Positions 19,979-35,530 are shown, numbered from the stretch's first letter. The stretch: 64,000 nucleotides of DNA from Atrina japonica (GCA_030159075.1 BROG01000344.1:62001-126000), one strand, 5' to 3'. The notes: a model not told the origin generated them from the sequence alone. Numbers and translations are program-made.

Positions 19979-20812
19979 ACCAATCAAAACTGTTGTATAA
20001 TCAAATAAAATCCAGACGAAAATGGCTATTTCAGTTACATAAAAGCAATTGAATATTTTCATGAAATTAAATAATTTTTACTCAAACCTGTGTGTGTACA
20101 CGCTTGTTTGTAGTTTTTCACTACTCCTGAAGCAATAACTATGAACATTACCACGAAATTATTTGCTAGTCTGAAGGTTCGGGGCCCAAAATCTTCAAAG
20201 TTACTCAATACGTAAGCTCAACATTTATTTCATCATTTTGACAACAATCGTTTGTAAAAGTTTCGGGTTTGAGTGATTTGGAAACATATTGTCTGTTAAG
20301 GCTTTTTATGTCTCATATAATTGGAACTTTTTTTTCTGATGACTTCTGTTGTAGAGAAAGACAAGTTATTAAAGATATTAAAGTTAAATGGGATTATATT
20401 AGGATTCCAAAATAAATATTACGCAAACAAACATCCCAACACACAGCTGGAATATAAATGGGATGCTTCTTGAAATTCAATTTTACCACATTTGTTTTGA
20501 CTCCTTAAACTGACCTAACCTTTTCACCCCTGAATGTCTGAATGGTACGCGCTTTCTATTGTTTATAACCACTGAATTATTACCTTTAAGGTTAAAAGGG
20601 TTTTCAATTTTCAAAAAACATTTTTCATTTTGCTTTGTTTTTCATCACATATTGTCTTTTTATTTGGTTCTTCAGTTATCAAGTTATGCAATTTTTTATT
20701 TTGATATCGACATTACTATACCACTGTAGGATATGACATCCCACTCACATTTTAGTTGTGTATGTGTGGGTGTGTGTGTATATGTGTGTTATTAATGTAA
20801 CATGTCAATTTG
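19979..20812 (+). other. Unannotated spacer
   Basis: No exon or RNA gene was found. Confidence 0.4.
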
Positions 20813-20860
20813 TCTGATGAGGAAACATGTCGTCCCGAAAATCTGATGTGTATACTGTCA
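20800..20860 (+). ncRNA. Hammerhead-like core in a dispersed repeat
   Basis: CTGATGA at 20814-20820 and GAAA at 20837-20840 are separated by 16 nt whose ends pair (GG with CC), as stem II of a hammerhead would. A related copy at 51934-51961 keeps the same spacing. Stems I and III and a cleavage site are not clear, so this is probably a decayed relative. Confidence 0.25.
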
Positions 20861-21619
20861 TGTAGGCCTGCATATGGAAATCCAAGTGGTAGCACCTGTC
20901 GTGAATGCACATTGATACCCATACAATACAGGAAATATAACTTTGGTCAAACACGATACACAAGAGGAAACAATGTCATAAGTTCGACCATCAAAGTTGT
21001 TAAATGTTGAGTATTAGATGCAATTCTTAATATTTTGTGACGATAACCTTCCATTAACCAAACTGCATCTGCTCTTGAAATGTTAAGAATAGTATTATAG
21101 TGCATTTTATATTATATTATTAATTTTAAAGCGACATTAGCTGTGTTTACCAAAATAAACCTTTTGTTCATATATCTTTACTGAAAATAAGGTCAGGTTC
21201 AGTGCGGTCTGCGTATACAAACAGTAAGATTGAATTAATCAACTGCAAGTGAAAAATCAAACTGGGTTTCTCAAGCAATTTTAACAAAATGTATAGAAAA
21301 TTAAGAATGTTTAAGCCTGTGTGTATATCTTCCTTGTTATTATATATCAATCTTTGTACTGAAAAGGGAAGGTTGTTTTATATTGAAAAAAGAACAGCTA
21401 ATGCCCAATTACTATATACTTTCGTCGTTCCTAAATAAAAATTACGAAACACTCGATACTGAATTTGTGGTTTCTTTAATTTTTAATTTTCAGTGTATAA
21501 CATAATAATGAGTAATAAACTCAAGTTGAAAATTAGTGAATCATTGGAAATTCATATAGTAAAAATTAATCTATTCTTAACTATACTCCAGATAACTTGT
21601 GTATTTGCATATTTTACAC
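20861..21619 (+). other. Unannotated spacer
   Basis: AT-rich, no gene recognised. Confidence 0.4.
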
Positions 21620-21830
21620 ATAGGAATCAATGCAAGCAAATTAAAACTTGACCTTTTTACCAAAGCTGACCCGTTCATCGAACTAGAAAGGTTTCCATGG
21701 AACATTTGCGACCGTGTGGCATGCCAGCAGAAGACGCTGACTCCTTCCGGACACCTGGTCTTATCCCGTTTGGGATTCGTAATTCGTCATGTTATAATGG
21801 ACTTGATTTTTGATTATTGATTTGTACTTC
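21620..21830 (+). repeat. Retroelement-related fragment shared with 52780-52990
   Basis: GGTTTCCATGGAACATTTGC...GCTGACTCCTTCCGGACACC...TTATCCCGTTTGGGATTCG closely parallels 52820-52925. Confidence 0.6.
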
Positions 21831-22839
21831 TTCAATTTTACTTTTTACGACCCAATTTAATTGGAACTATTACTCTTCAACATAGTAAACTCAGGTCTCA
21901 TCACCAATCACTAAATTGTTGAAAGCCTTTTACATATGGTACATTTTCATTTTTTTTTTCAATTTAGAACGCCGGCTTTCTTCTGTTCATCTGATAACAA
22001 ATGGGCTATCCAATCTTAGATGCTGCTTCGACAGAATACCATAAACGATAAGTTTGTCAACCGGTCTAATTGCCTCATGGTATATCAGACATCCTTTTAT
22101 GGATATTAGGCATTTTTTCGATGCTGCTATCCAGCCCTAAACATGGCTACCCACTTACAAATACAGCTGTGGGACATTTGACCTTCGCCATAAATGTCGC
22201 ACACTTCATTGTAAATATCTAATAGGTTTTTATGGCGAATAGAGATCTAGCTTTCATGTAGGCCCTACTTGCTAGCTCATTGTCTGGTCTATTGCCAGTC
22301 CTTTTGCATACAGTGTAATGGATACGCTTCAAATTGATGCACACTATACAGATGTCAGTGTACTTGTGAGCGAGATTATTACCTGTCTTATGCTCTAGTG
22401 ATCTAGTTGTCGAAATGAGGCGAGTTTGACTTCGGACTGCACGGTTTCCGCAGGAAAATGCACCGATGACTTTATTTTTGGAACACTCCTCGTAATCAAA
22501 AGATTTGATGCGTTTGTTCTGAATGGATCTTGGTCATTAGGTGTGATCAAGCCCTGTAGTAGTTAATCGTTTTGCTGGCCATCATCAAAATGTTAAAGCG
22601 AAGATTTACGTTTTAGAGACATTTGCATATTAATTAATGTTTTGTTATATTAAAGTCAAGCCATTAGAAATAAATAAATGAAGGGATAATTAGAGGAAAT
22701 ACACACTTGATCGAAATTATGTAGCTATATATACTCACTGTATTTGGGAAGTGGTGGGTTTCGTACCCAAGTGCTTCAAAATTTATATGGACCACTGTAT
22801 TTAGAGTTTTAATGTAAAACATTGGAGAATGAGATAGAC
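21831..22839 (+). repeat. Dispersed repeat segment shared with 52060-52310
   Basis: About 22280-22510 (GTCTGGTCTATTGCCAGTCC...GTACTTGTGAGCGAGATTAT...GCACGGTTTCCGCAGG...TTTTTGGAACACTCCTC) matches 52085-52290 in order. The flanks show nothing else. Confidence 0.6.
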
Positions 22840-23265
22840 TATAGATGTTTATTACAATGATTTAGTCATTCGAGAATGACCAGATATGTTTGCTACAATG
22901 ATTTAGTTATTCGATATAGACCAGAGATGTTCACTACAATAATTTATTCATTCGTGATAGACCAGAGATGTTTTCTACAATGATTTAGTCATTCGAGATA
23001 GACTAGAGATGTTTTCTACAATGATTTAGTCATTCGATATAGACCAGAGATGTTTTCTACAATGATTTAGTCATTCGAGATAGACCATAGATGTTGACTA
23101 CAATAATTTATTCATTCGAGATAGACCAGAGATGTTTTCTACAATGATTTAGTCATTCGAGATAGACCAGAGATGTTTTCTACAATGATTTAGTCATTCG
23201 AGATAGACCAGATGTTTTCTACAATGATTTAGTCATTCGAGATAGACCAGATATTTACTACAACG
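22840..23265. repeat. 41-bp minisatellite
   Basis: About 10 copies of a 41-bp unit containing GATTTAGTCATTCGAGATAG and ACCAGAGATGTTTTCTACAA, lying about 100 bp beyond the stop of the PAN-CCP-EGF gene. Confidence 0.92.
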
Positions 23266-23367
23266 ACTTTGTATAACGACGATGTATAATAATCAGCAAT
23301 CACTTCACATGCGATATTAGAATATTAGTAAATTGCATAAAACTCTAAATAAAGAGAACGTTTGACT

Positions 23368-26875
<3,508 letters not shown>

Positions 26876-27515
26876 TGTATTAGAAGTTAACTGTAAGATT
26901 TCACTTTAGTAATATCGTTTGTAGTCCGAATAGCTCCACGTTACCAAACGTTTAAATCACTTTTGTTTTCTCTACAAAAAATATAAAAGTGAAAAAAAAC
27001 AACATGATGAATCTATTGCAAATTGGAATCACTGAAGAGAAAATCGATTCCTATTAGATGCACTTTAGAATGTAAACAGTAGTATGCTTACTACGAATAG
27101 GAGAGCTTAATTTAACTTTACTTTATAATGTAAACAATACCGTGACCACGAAGCATACGATATACATAACTGCAGTATCAAAAGTATGTAAATATATATT
27201 ATGCATAGTTCCCCGTAAGCAGTCCACATTCTGTAGACAAAATTTGTGCCAACAAAAAATAAAGCGTTTAGCATGTTGATATTTCTGAAACGATCGATAT
27301 AACAATAAAAAAGATTTTAGATAGAATTGTAATTTCTTTTCATTTCTATATCAGCGATTCATCAATGCATCCGGTTCAGAAATTCAGAGGAAATTTGCAA
27401 GAATGAAAAAAAAAGATCTATATATGTACTTGTTGTTTTAAATAATATTGATTGCTTAGTCCGATCTAAGAGCTATGTACCTTTATATACATACGACACG
27501 ACAAATCACAATAGT
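26876..27515 (-). other. Upstream region of the PAN gene
   Basis: A possible TATA motif (TTTTATATTTTT on the - strand, about 26973-26985) lies about 100 nt before the ATG. The rest is unique AT-rich sequence. Confidence 0.35.
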
Positions 27516-27559
27516 GATTTAAAACTAGTTTTTTTCAGTTAAAAGTATAATTCCCTGGC

Positions 27560-28330
27560 TAATAATGTGTTTGTACCCCTAAGGGGAATTTTTTAGGTTA
27601 CGTTTTTCTGAAAGCTTATCAAAATTGCAACAAAATGACACATGCTAGCACTCTTGCCGTTGAGGCGTTGAGGAGTTTTGCGGTAAAAACCATAGAAAAT
27701 TAACAAAAAATTCTGAAAATTGGAAAACCTAATTAAATCCTTTATTTATTGCCACTCTATGTAATGAAAGTAATGGTTGTATGGTAGATATATTAAATGA
27801 CAAGTATTGACCAATTTTACGAGCATTATTTATCAAATGTGGTGTTTTGGGATAAAAAATCAATTTTTTAATAGAAATTTGTGAAAAAGTATTAAACATT
27901 TAGCCACTTATAACCCCAGGTGTTACCAATGTTGTTTTTGGAGGCGACACAATGTATGTTTATCATAAAGCCTATCCCAAATGCTACAAATTAAGATTTA
28001 TTATCACTCTGGCCACTTTTTTGTTTGAGTTTTGGCGTAAAAACCATAAAAATTAACAGAAATTGCTGAAAAATGGAAATAAACAATTAATTATGCAATT
28101 GAGGTCTTATTGCAGTTAAATTAATTTTATGTTGCAAATAGCTTACGCGATAATTATGGACCAAAAACCAATGAATTATTTTATTTAAGGTGGTGTTTTG
28201 AGGTTAAAAACCATGAAAATTAACAAAAACTACTGAAAACTGGAAAACGTAAATTAATCCTTCAGTTATGGACTCTGTTTGCAATGAAAGCAATAGTTGT
28301 ATGATAAATATCTTAAATGATCAGTATTGA
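27560..28330. repeat. Diverged tandem triplication
   Basis: Three imperfect copies of a segment with GTAAAAACCAT.GAAAATTAACA, CTGAAAA.TGGAAAAC, AATGAAAG.AATGGTTGTATG and AAATGA.AAGTATTGACC, at about 27670, 28030 and 28200. No coding signal. Confidence 0.6.
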
Positions 28331-28910
28331 CCTATTAACAACCAAAATAATATGTATAAAAATGTAGAAATTTATACTGCAAATTATGTTTAACCATGAT
28401 TGTGCCTCCTCCGTTGATAAATAGATAAAGAAGAATATATACATACCGGTTAACTAATTTAATTTCTCTCATTATTTTTCTTTCCTACTTTGCTAACATT
28501 GGGAAACACAAACAATAATTAATGTGATAATAACAGAGGTGTTACCTCTGTGATACCGCTTTGTTGGATTTTAAGAGTATTATGATATCAATTATTTCAG
28601 AGTGAGTTTTAATTGATCACCAGTAATAATCATATAGAGACAGTTTATGCAAGACTGAGAACTTGACACGAATCTAAAATTGCTTCATAATCTCGCAATT
28701 AATGCCATATACGGTATACATGTACAAGTACCTCAGAATACATTTAATTTATTTTCATTAATTCTCTATTTGAAAGAAATAGTTCCTGAAACTAAGGATC
28801 GGCAACTGTATATGGGTATCTAAATACAATCCCCAGGCGAAAAACTGGTGACAAGATAAACAAAAACAATTGTTTTTTAAAGCATGATTATTATTTAATT
28901 GTTAATTCAG

Positions 28911-28913
<3 letters not shown>

Positions 28914-28945
<32 letters not shown>

Positions 28946-28959
28946 CGATATATAAAGCC

Positions 28960-29004
<45 letters not shown>
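28914..29004. repeat. (TA)n microsatellites
   Basis: Two TA runs separated by a short unique stretch that itself repeats CAGCGATATA. Confidence 0.93.
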
Positions 29005-29008
<4 letters not shown>

Positions 29009-29167
29009 GTGACTCTCGATAACTCGAAGTCAACGGGACCACCGAAAACTTCGATATTTCAAGAGTTGGAGTTTTCGAACAAAATAACGGATGTTTGTCT
29101 CCGTACCTAGTTCTCAAACATGAAAACGTGTAAATACTTTATCTTTATTATACATCAGAGCCGATTA

Positions 29168-29170
<3 letters not shown>
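29005..29170 (+). mobile_element. Pogo/Tigger-style TIR element end
   Basis: CAGGTGACTCTCGATAACTC begins a 165-bp block repeated nearly exactly at 31458-31622. Both blocks are bounded by TA dinucleotides. The terminal sequence style and TA flanks suggest a Tc1/mariner-superfamily (pogo-like) non-autonomous element. This is tentative. Confidence 0.5.
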
Positions 29171-29257
<87 letters not shown>

Positions 29258-29656
29258 ATATATAATAGAAATAAAAAGTCCTTGGTACAGTAGAAATAGT
29301 AGAAAAATTATTATTCAGAACAACACATTCCTTTGATCATAGTAAATATAATTATTCTTCTGTTAGCGCTATCAGCCATAGCGGCTCTTCAGACAGAATA
29401 AAACGTTTTCAAGTGACAACGATTATTGATTATGACGTTATCGTCATAGTAACGTTCAGTGGTAGCTTTAAAATTTGGTCAGAGGACGAAAATTTAAGAA
29501 AAGCCAAAGAAGACTATTTTATCAAACGTTTTAATCCGAAACTAAACAGGAAATGACTTTAACATTTTCCAACTGCAATAGCTACCACTGAACGTTACTA
29601 TGACGATAACGTCATAATTAATAATCGTTGTCACTTGACTTTACATCTATCTTTCG

Positions 29657-30754
29657 ATCAAACATTTGAAAATTACATAAAGGAAAACTGGAAGCGATAT
29701 TTAGACGACTGCTTCATTTTTTGAAATAGATGCCGCGAAGATCTGGTGAAATTTCACGAATTCATAAACAACCTGCACGAATCGATAAAATTCACGATGG
29801 AATTCAGTGAAACCAGACTTCCGTTTTTAGACATTTTAATCATTAAGGAAGATGAAAATATAATAACAGATTTATATTGTAAGGATACAGATACACACCA
29901 ATATCTTAATTTTCACTCTTGCCACCCGTCGCACACAAAACGGAACATTCCTTTTAATATGGCAAGACGTATCTGTACCATTGTGATTGATATAACATTG
30001 CGCGAACGAAGATTACAAGTACTGAAAATATATTTAAGAAGACAACACTATCCAGAAAATCTCGTCAACGCAGCGATCACAAAAGCGAAAAATATCCCGA
30101 ATACAGTATTACGAAGAACACCTGATCATGAAATAAATGATAACCAATATAAAAACATTCCATTTGTGATAACATATAATCCAAGGAATCATAACATAGT
30201 TACCACTGCAAAAAGATATCTTCCGATTCTCCTTCAGTCCACTAAAATGAGTGAACTATTTCAAGAAACACAGCTAATTAACAGTAGAAGACAAGCTCCT
30301 AACTTGAAAAAAAAACTGTTAACAAGAGCCAAATTTACATCGGACATCGATATCCACCGGGTGACAAAATGCGGAGATCCTCGGTGCGGAACATGTGCCT
30401 ATATTGTTGAAGGCGAGAAAATAACTTTCAAGAACGGGCAAACATTCAAAATTAATGCTAATATGAACTGCAAAACATCTAACTTAATATACTGTGCAAC
30501 ATGCCCCCGAGTGTAAAGAAAACTATATAGGACAAACCGGAACCAAACTGTTCGACCGAGTAAGGGTTCATAGACAGCAGATAAAGGACCCTTCAACGAG
30601 GAACTCCCCGTGTAGTGAACATTTCGAGATATGTGGAAAAGGAAAATTCGAAATGTTTCCTTTCTTTAAAATTTGGTCAGAGGACGAAAATTTAAGAGAA
30701 ACCAAAGAAGACTATTTTATCAAACGTTTTAATCCGAAACTAAACAGGAAATGA
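29657..30754 (+). pseudogene. Penelope-like RT C-terminus plus GIY-YIG endonuclease, frameshifted
   Basis: KENWKRYLDDCF (29680-29715) is the RT catalytic box. After a TGA the frame continues open 29746-30516: RLPFLDILI, then the basic thumb and a CGDPRCGTC Cys motif, then LIYCATCP. A one-base shift in a C5 run (about 30504-30508) moves the remainder, NYIGQTG...YFIKRFNPKLNRK to 30754, into another frame. LIY and YIG are the two halves of the GIY-YIG motif. The 5' half of the RT is missing. Confidence 0.8.
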
Positions 30755-30847
30755 CTTTAACATTTTCCAACTGCAATAGCTACCACTGAACGTTACTATG
30801 ACGATAACGTCATAATTAATAATCGTTGTCACTTGACAACGTTTTAC

Positions 30848-30886
30848 TCTGTCTGAAGAGCCGCTATGGCTGAAAGCGCTAACAGA
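30848..30886 (+). ncRNA. Hammerhead-ribozyme-like motif in the Penelope terminus
   Basis: Order: TCTGT (stem I, 5') - CTGAAGA (fits CUGANGA) - GCC/GCTAT/GGC (stem II hairpin) - U - GAAA - GCGCTA - ACAGA (stem I, 3', exact complement of TCTGT). This is the permutation of a type I hammerhead with a minimal stem III. Such motifs are known from Penelope-like termini. One extra U precedes GAAA, so activity is uncertain. The inverted left copy (about 29363-29400) reads GATA instead of GAAA. Confidence 0.5.
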
Positions 30887-30976
30887 AGAATAATTATATT
30901 TACTATGATCAAAGGAATGTGTTGTTCTGAATAATAATATTTTATATATATATTATAGTATATCCCGTTATATATA

Positions 30977-30980
30977 TATA

Positions 30981-31031
<51 letters not shown>

Positions 31032-31117
31032 CACACAAGTGACTCTCGATACCTCGAAGTCAACGAGACCACCGAAAAACTTCGATGTCTCACGAGTTCG
31101 AGTTTTCGAGGGTCACT

Positions 31118-31210
<93 letters not shown>

Positions 31211-31255
31211 CTCTATATATATTAAGATCGAGTTTATATATATACGTTAATACTT

Positions 31256-31320
<65 letters not shown>

Positions 31321-31369
31321 CACACATACTCTATATATATATCACGAGTTCGAGTTTTCGAGGGTCAAC

Positions 31370-31440
<71 letters not shown>
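30977..31440. repeat. (TA)n arrays with embedded TIR-element pieces
   Basis: Three long TA runs (about 30977-31030, 31125-31208, 31260-31440 with gaps). Between them, 31039-31119 is an 80-bp piece starting GTGACTCTCGATACCTCGAA and ending TCGAGTTTTCGAGGGTCACT, and a short tail-end piece lies at 31345-31366. Confidence 0.85.
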
Positions 31441-31443
<3 letters not shown>

Positions 31444-31457
31444 TATATATATATACT

Positions 31458-31912
31458 AGTGACTCTCGATAACTCGAAGTCAACGGGACCACCGAAAAAC
31501 TTCGATGTTTCAAGAGTTCGAGTTTTCGAACAAAATAAGGGATGCTTGTCTCCGTACCTAGTTCTCAAACATGAAAACGTATGAATACATTATCTTTATT
31601 ATAAATCAGAGCCGATTAGGATATAAATGGTTGTCGACATATCGATGAGGTATTTAATGTTAGAATTAGCTTACTGTGCAGTACCGCTTCATGTAAAAAT
31701 TAAATTACGACTTGCCCGTGAGTGAAATATAAAGGAATATACCAATCGGGAGATCCAATCGACTTCGTGGTTTTAAAGAACTTCGAGGTTTCGACGTTGG
31801 AGAGATCGAGAGTAAATTTACTTGATTTATGAAGGAAAAAAATCGTGTACTGTACGAAACTCGAGGTTTCGAGAACTTCGAGGTCTCCACGTTGCAGCCA
31901 TCAAGGGTCAAC
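31458..31912 (+). mobile_element. Pogo/Tigger-style non-autonomous DNA element
   Basis: About 455 bp from GTGACTCTCGATAACTCGAA to CATCAAGGGTCAAC, flanked by TA repeats. The ends are loosely inverted (GTGACTCTCGAT against the complement of the right end, GTTGACCCTTGATG), with further TCGAGGTTTCGA words inside. No transposase ORF. Confidence 0.5.
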
Positions 31913-31959
31913 TATATATATATATATATATATTCCTAGTTACATGTACTTCAGTATCT

Positions 31960-32708
31960 CGGCACCTTGAATTAATTTTAAAAATGGAATTGTATATTTA
32001 TGAACGAGTTATGCTTATTGAAGCACACTAGATTTGATTATATCATATTTTACAGATCATCGAAGTAGTTACATTTAATGAATTAATTATTTTAAAATCT
32101 AAAGACGTGTCATGGCAGGCATGGATTCTTGTCTTCTAAACATGTAGAACTACGACATTACATAAGGGCCGTGTTTTCTCATGTTTAGGACAGAGTTGTC
32201 TCGATTTCAGGACCGAGTTGTGTCGGTATTATAATTTACTTTGAGTTTCGATTATCCATTGGTACTTACCAGGTTGATCAACTGCAGTTTCGTTTAACCA
32301 ACCATATGAGAGTAATGTAATGTAGAAATACATTAATATTACATACATACTTATATATTCATACACACTATAGGTCTTAGTTTATGATCTAAATAGTTTG
32401 CACTCAAAACAGAACAGCTTAATCATAAATATGCAATTTGATAAAGTGCGAACATACCGGAAGTTTGTTTTATAAGTTTAATTGATAAATATCGCTCTTA
32501 AAATCACTTTATTCAAAACAAATTGTATATCTTAAGTGATGTTAAAGTTGTGACATAAATGAAGTTATTATGTTGGTTACAAAGGTTACAGGCGAATTTT
32601 GATGTTAGGATTGACGATTAGAGGGAAAATATTTGGTTGTCAATTTCAATTTCAATTCGAAAACATAAATGATTACCAAGTCTTCGAGTATGTCTAACAT
32701 GATTCGTG

Positions 32709-32713
<5 letters not shown>
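31960..32713 (+). other. Unannotated spacer before first exon C1
   Basis: AT-rich sequence without recognised genes. Confidence 0.4.

Positions 32714-32789
<76 letters not shown>
32714..32789. repeat. (TA)n microsatellite upstream of first exon C1
   Basis: About 38 TA units ending 108 nt before the ATG at 32898, so it falls in the likely promoter of that exon. Confidence 0.95.
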
Positions 32790-32793
<4 letters not shown>

Positions 32794-32897
32794 AATGGTC
32801 CTCATTCATACAGAAAAAATTTCGTGTGAACATTGTCTTAATACTATATTCGTAATTTTTGCTACTTTGCGCGACTTTTCACTTTTTCATTTCAAAG

Positions 32898-33165
32898 ATG
32901 CTGTACGTTGCCTTGAGAATTTTCGTTATTCTACAAATTGCCGAAAAATTTATCTTTATCGAAACTGCCTGTAAGCCACAATGTTCTTGGTCAGGATGGT
33001 CACAATGGCAGCCGTGTCAATCGAGCGGAAATCAAATGAGATCAAAGCAGCTTTGTTGTCCTGCTAATCTGACGTCTTCCTACACAAGATGCATCAGTTA
33101 CTGCAAGCTAAGTACAGTAAATGTTACAACAACACAGCCATGTGTGTATCTAAAACCATCAACAG
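32898..33165 (+). CDS. First exon C1: signal peptide plus TSP1 domain
   Basis: ATG at 32898 starts a signal peptide (hydrophobic to about residue 24), then CSWSGWSQWQPC and the LCCP doublet, with cysteines to residue 82. The usual CSxxCGxG segment is replaced by CQSSGNQ, so one disulfide cysteine and the Gly-x-Gly are missing, as in the exon at 35023. AACAG|GTATGT donor, phase 1. No stalk or membrane exon follows before the next first exon, so it may splice to 38724 onward or be a stranded duplicate. Confidence 0.78.
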
Positions 33166-33189
33166 GTATGTACAAGCTAATAATCTTAT

Positions 33190-33490
33190 ACTAAAGTAAT
33201 ATTTCCCACTGATAGCCCCATTTAAATTCTAAATTCTTCTGAAGCTAAGATAGCCGTCTTTTAAAGTAGATACTTTTTGACAGATTTCGGCAATGCTTTT
33301 AGATTTATTATTTGTCTTTTTATAACAATTTCTCTTTAGAAAATCCATTTTAAACTCGAGCTCAAATGATGAAGTCTAATTGATAGAAACGGTCGTCTTG
33401 ATCTTTATAATTTTGGTATTATGTTTATAATATTTTTTGGCTTTTCTATGACGATATTACACTATAAAACTAGTACAAGATTCACGTGTG
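33190..33490 (+). repeat. Non-coding segment shared with 1390-1720 and 11470-11760
   Basis: Same order of words by eye: TTTAAATT.TAAA.TTCTT.AAGCT, AAATGATGAAGTCT, ACGGTCGTCTTGAT.. and an end rich in TTTGTATAAAACTA. Probably part of the duplicated block that carried the TSP1 first exon. Confidence 0.4.
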
Positions 33491-34097
33491 TTTGCGTTCC
33501 GTTTTGGAACAGTTTACATTATTTTGTAACTACCTTACTAATGTCCATACTGGGATGTAAAACAAAACATAGAAGCCCGATTCACTCACCGGACGAATCC
33601 CTTAATGCACATTGGGAATAATTTAGACAAAGTAGCATACGGATGGAGTTAGTGGTGATTGTGTTGATGTTTACTGTTATTCCTTCTTACACCTATCTTT
33701 ATTAGAAATTACATAGTGATATGTTGTAAAGACATTAAAATAAGATTCAATAAATTTTGTTATTCTTTTCAATTGCAAATATTTTAAAATGATGGGTTTC
33801 TTTCTATTTTTTAATCGTTATCATCTCCGATGGACCATTTTCCTTGGTCCTCGTCGTACAAGGTTTTCTCTTGCAACTTCTCTTTATCTACTACAACGCA
33901 ACTTCTCTTTATCTACTACAACGTTACATGTGGCAGTAAGTATAAGATTAATAGGCCTCAAAATAAATCAAAGATTATATCTTATAATAACATCATGTTT
34001 CTGGATGTTTGGAAGATATTGATATATAATCCAAGACGTTCTATAACTACATAGGCAAGGTGATGTCGCCGTTACGGTTGGGTTAGAAATTATGATG

Positions 34098-34148
<51 letters not shown>

Positions 34149-34234
34149 TGACCCCATAGCGGATTGCGATATATCGGAAAACGGCAGCAATAAGATTAAT
34201 AATAATAATAATCTTATCTTATCAATTTTAATGA

Positions 34235-34282
<48 letters not shown>

Positions 34283-35022
34283 TCAATAATAATTGTAACG
34301 GTTGTCATATAACCGTAAAATAATTAATTAGAGTGTTAAAACCAAACAAACAAACAAACAAACAAAGTTATATCATACAGATAAGTCGGTTAGTTTCTGC
34401 TTACAGATCGAATTAATACAATTACTAACGACAGAGTTCCGGAATTCTGCTTATAAAGTTAGAAAGATTCTCAAGTATATCGCGTAGTTTGGTAGACACG
34501 AACAACTTATATTTAGATAATTGAATGCAAGATGGGACTTAGCGTCATTTGGAATGACATTTTATCAGTTCATGAAAATTAATCTGCTGTCAAATTCACC
34601 GTATGAAAAGTTGTAAATTGTCACATTTAAAATCATCAATATCAAAAGGCATGGCTATTAACCTACACGAATACATTCAAAATTTTCATTTCTGCCATAA
34701 ACATTAAAGTACTGCTTCTAAATTTTGGGGACAAAATGAAATATTTTGTTATCTCTTATGAATTCATCTTTTGTTGTTGTCAAAGGCAAAGAATTTTTAT
34801 GTTTGATTTAAGATTTCGAGGTTCATTGGCAAATGAATAGTAAGAGATAGTACGTTATATTTCAAATGTATTTGATATAAACCGGTTAATAGAACTCAAA
34901 GATGTGGAGTAGATAGACGTATATGTATTTATTTTAAATCAAGAAGTATCTGCTTGTATCAATAACTTAATTCTATCTCTGGATACATTTTACTAATATA
35001 CTGGAGTTTTGAGAATAACACG
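33491..35022 (+). other. Spacer between first exons C1 and C2
   Basis: Holds a 28-bp direct duplication (ACTTCTCTTTATCTACTACA, 33874-33925), two (AAT)n arrays (34095-34148 and 34234-34285) and a short AAAC repeat at 34345-34368. No stalk or membrane exon for exon C1 was found. Confidence 0.45.
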
Positions 35023-35377
35023 ATGTTTGGCCGTAGAATAGCATTTACATTTTGTATCTTGTATCAAATAAGTATTTGGACTGGTTGCAATGCAGCATGC
35101 ACTCCAGTTTGCGTTTGGCAAGGCTGGCAAAGTTGGGATCCATGTTCCCTGACTGGACACCAAAACCGCTCAAGGGGACTATGTTGTCCAAAAGGAATTG
35201 TGCAAAAAGATATTTGTTTGAAAAATTGTTCCCTCACTGATATAATTGAAACCCAGAATTGTACTCCACCGACAACAACAACAACAATGAAACCGACAAC
35301 TTTATTGACCACGACTTTAGCACATTCCCTACGTGTTTCTACAACAGGAAAAGCTAGAACTACAAAAACTTACAAAG
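35023..35377 (+). CDS. Gene C exon 1: signal peptide, TSP1 and start of stalk
   Basis: ATG at 35023. Carries the three ladder Trp residues and then a Thr run, so here the stalk begins in the first exon. AAAG|GTATAT donor. N-glycosylation sequons NRS, NCS and NCT are visible. Confidence 0.82.
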
Positions 35378-35450
35378 GTATATATGTATATACATGAACG
35401 TGAGTGAGCGCGCGTGGCGTGTGAATCGTCGTCATTCTTATTATTTCCAT

Positions 35451-35530
<80 letters not shown>

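Larger units (their letters stand above)
29320..30935 (+). mobile_element. Penelope-like retroelement with inverted/direct terminal repeats
   Basis: The element has a truncated RT (YLDD box), an RT thumb, a GIY-YIG endonuclease region and typical Penelope-type ends. The 3' end (about 30778-30930) occurs inverted at about 29325-29466, and bases 30664-30838 occur directly repeated at about 29467-29638, so the left terminus is inverted copy plus direct copy. (TA)n arrays bound both sides. The RT is 5'-truncated at about 29640, carries an in-frame TGA (about 29722) and a frameshift near 30506, so it is not autonomous. Confidence 0.8.

Noticed and set aside
31015..31440. 141-aa Tyr/Ile-repeat frame, and similar frames at 26194, 32669, 53151 and 56010
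   Set aside because: Translations of (TA)n runs.
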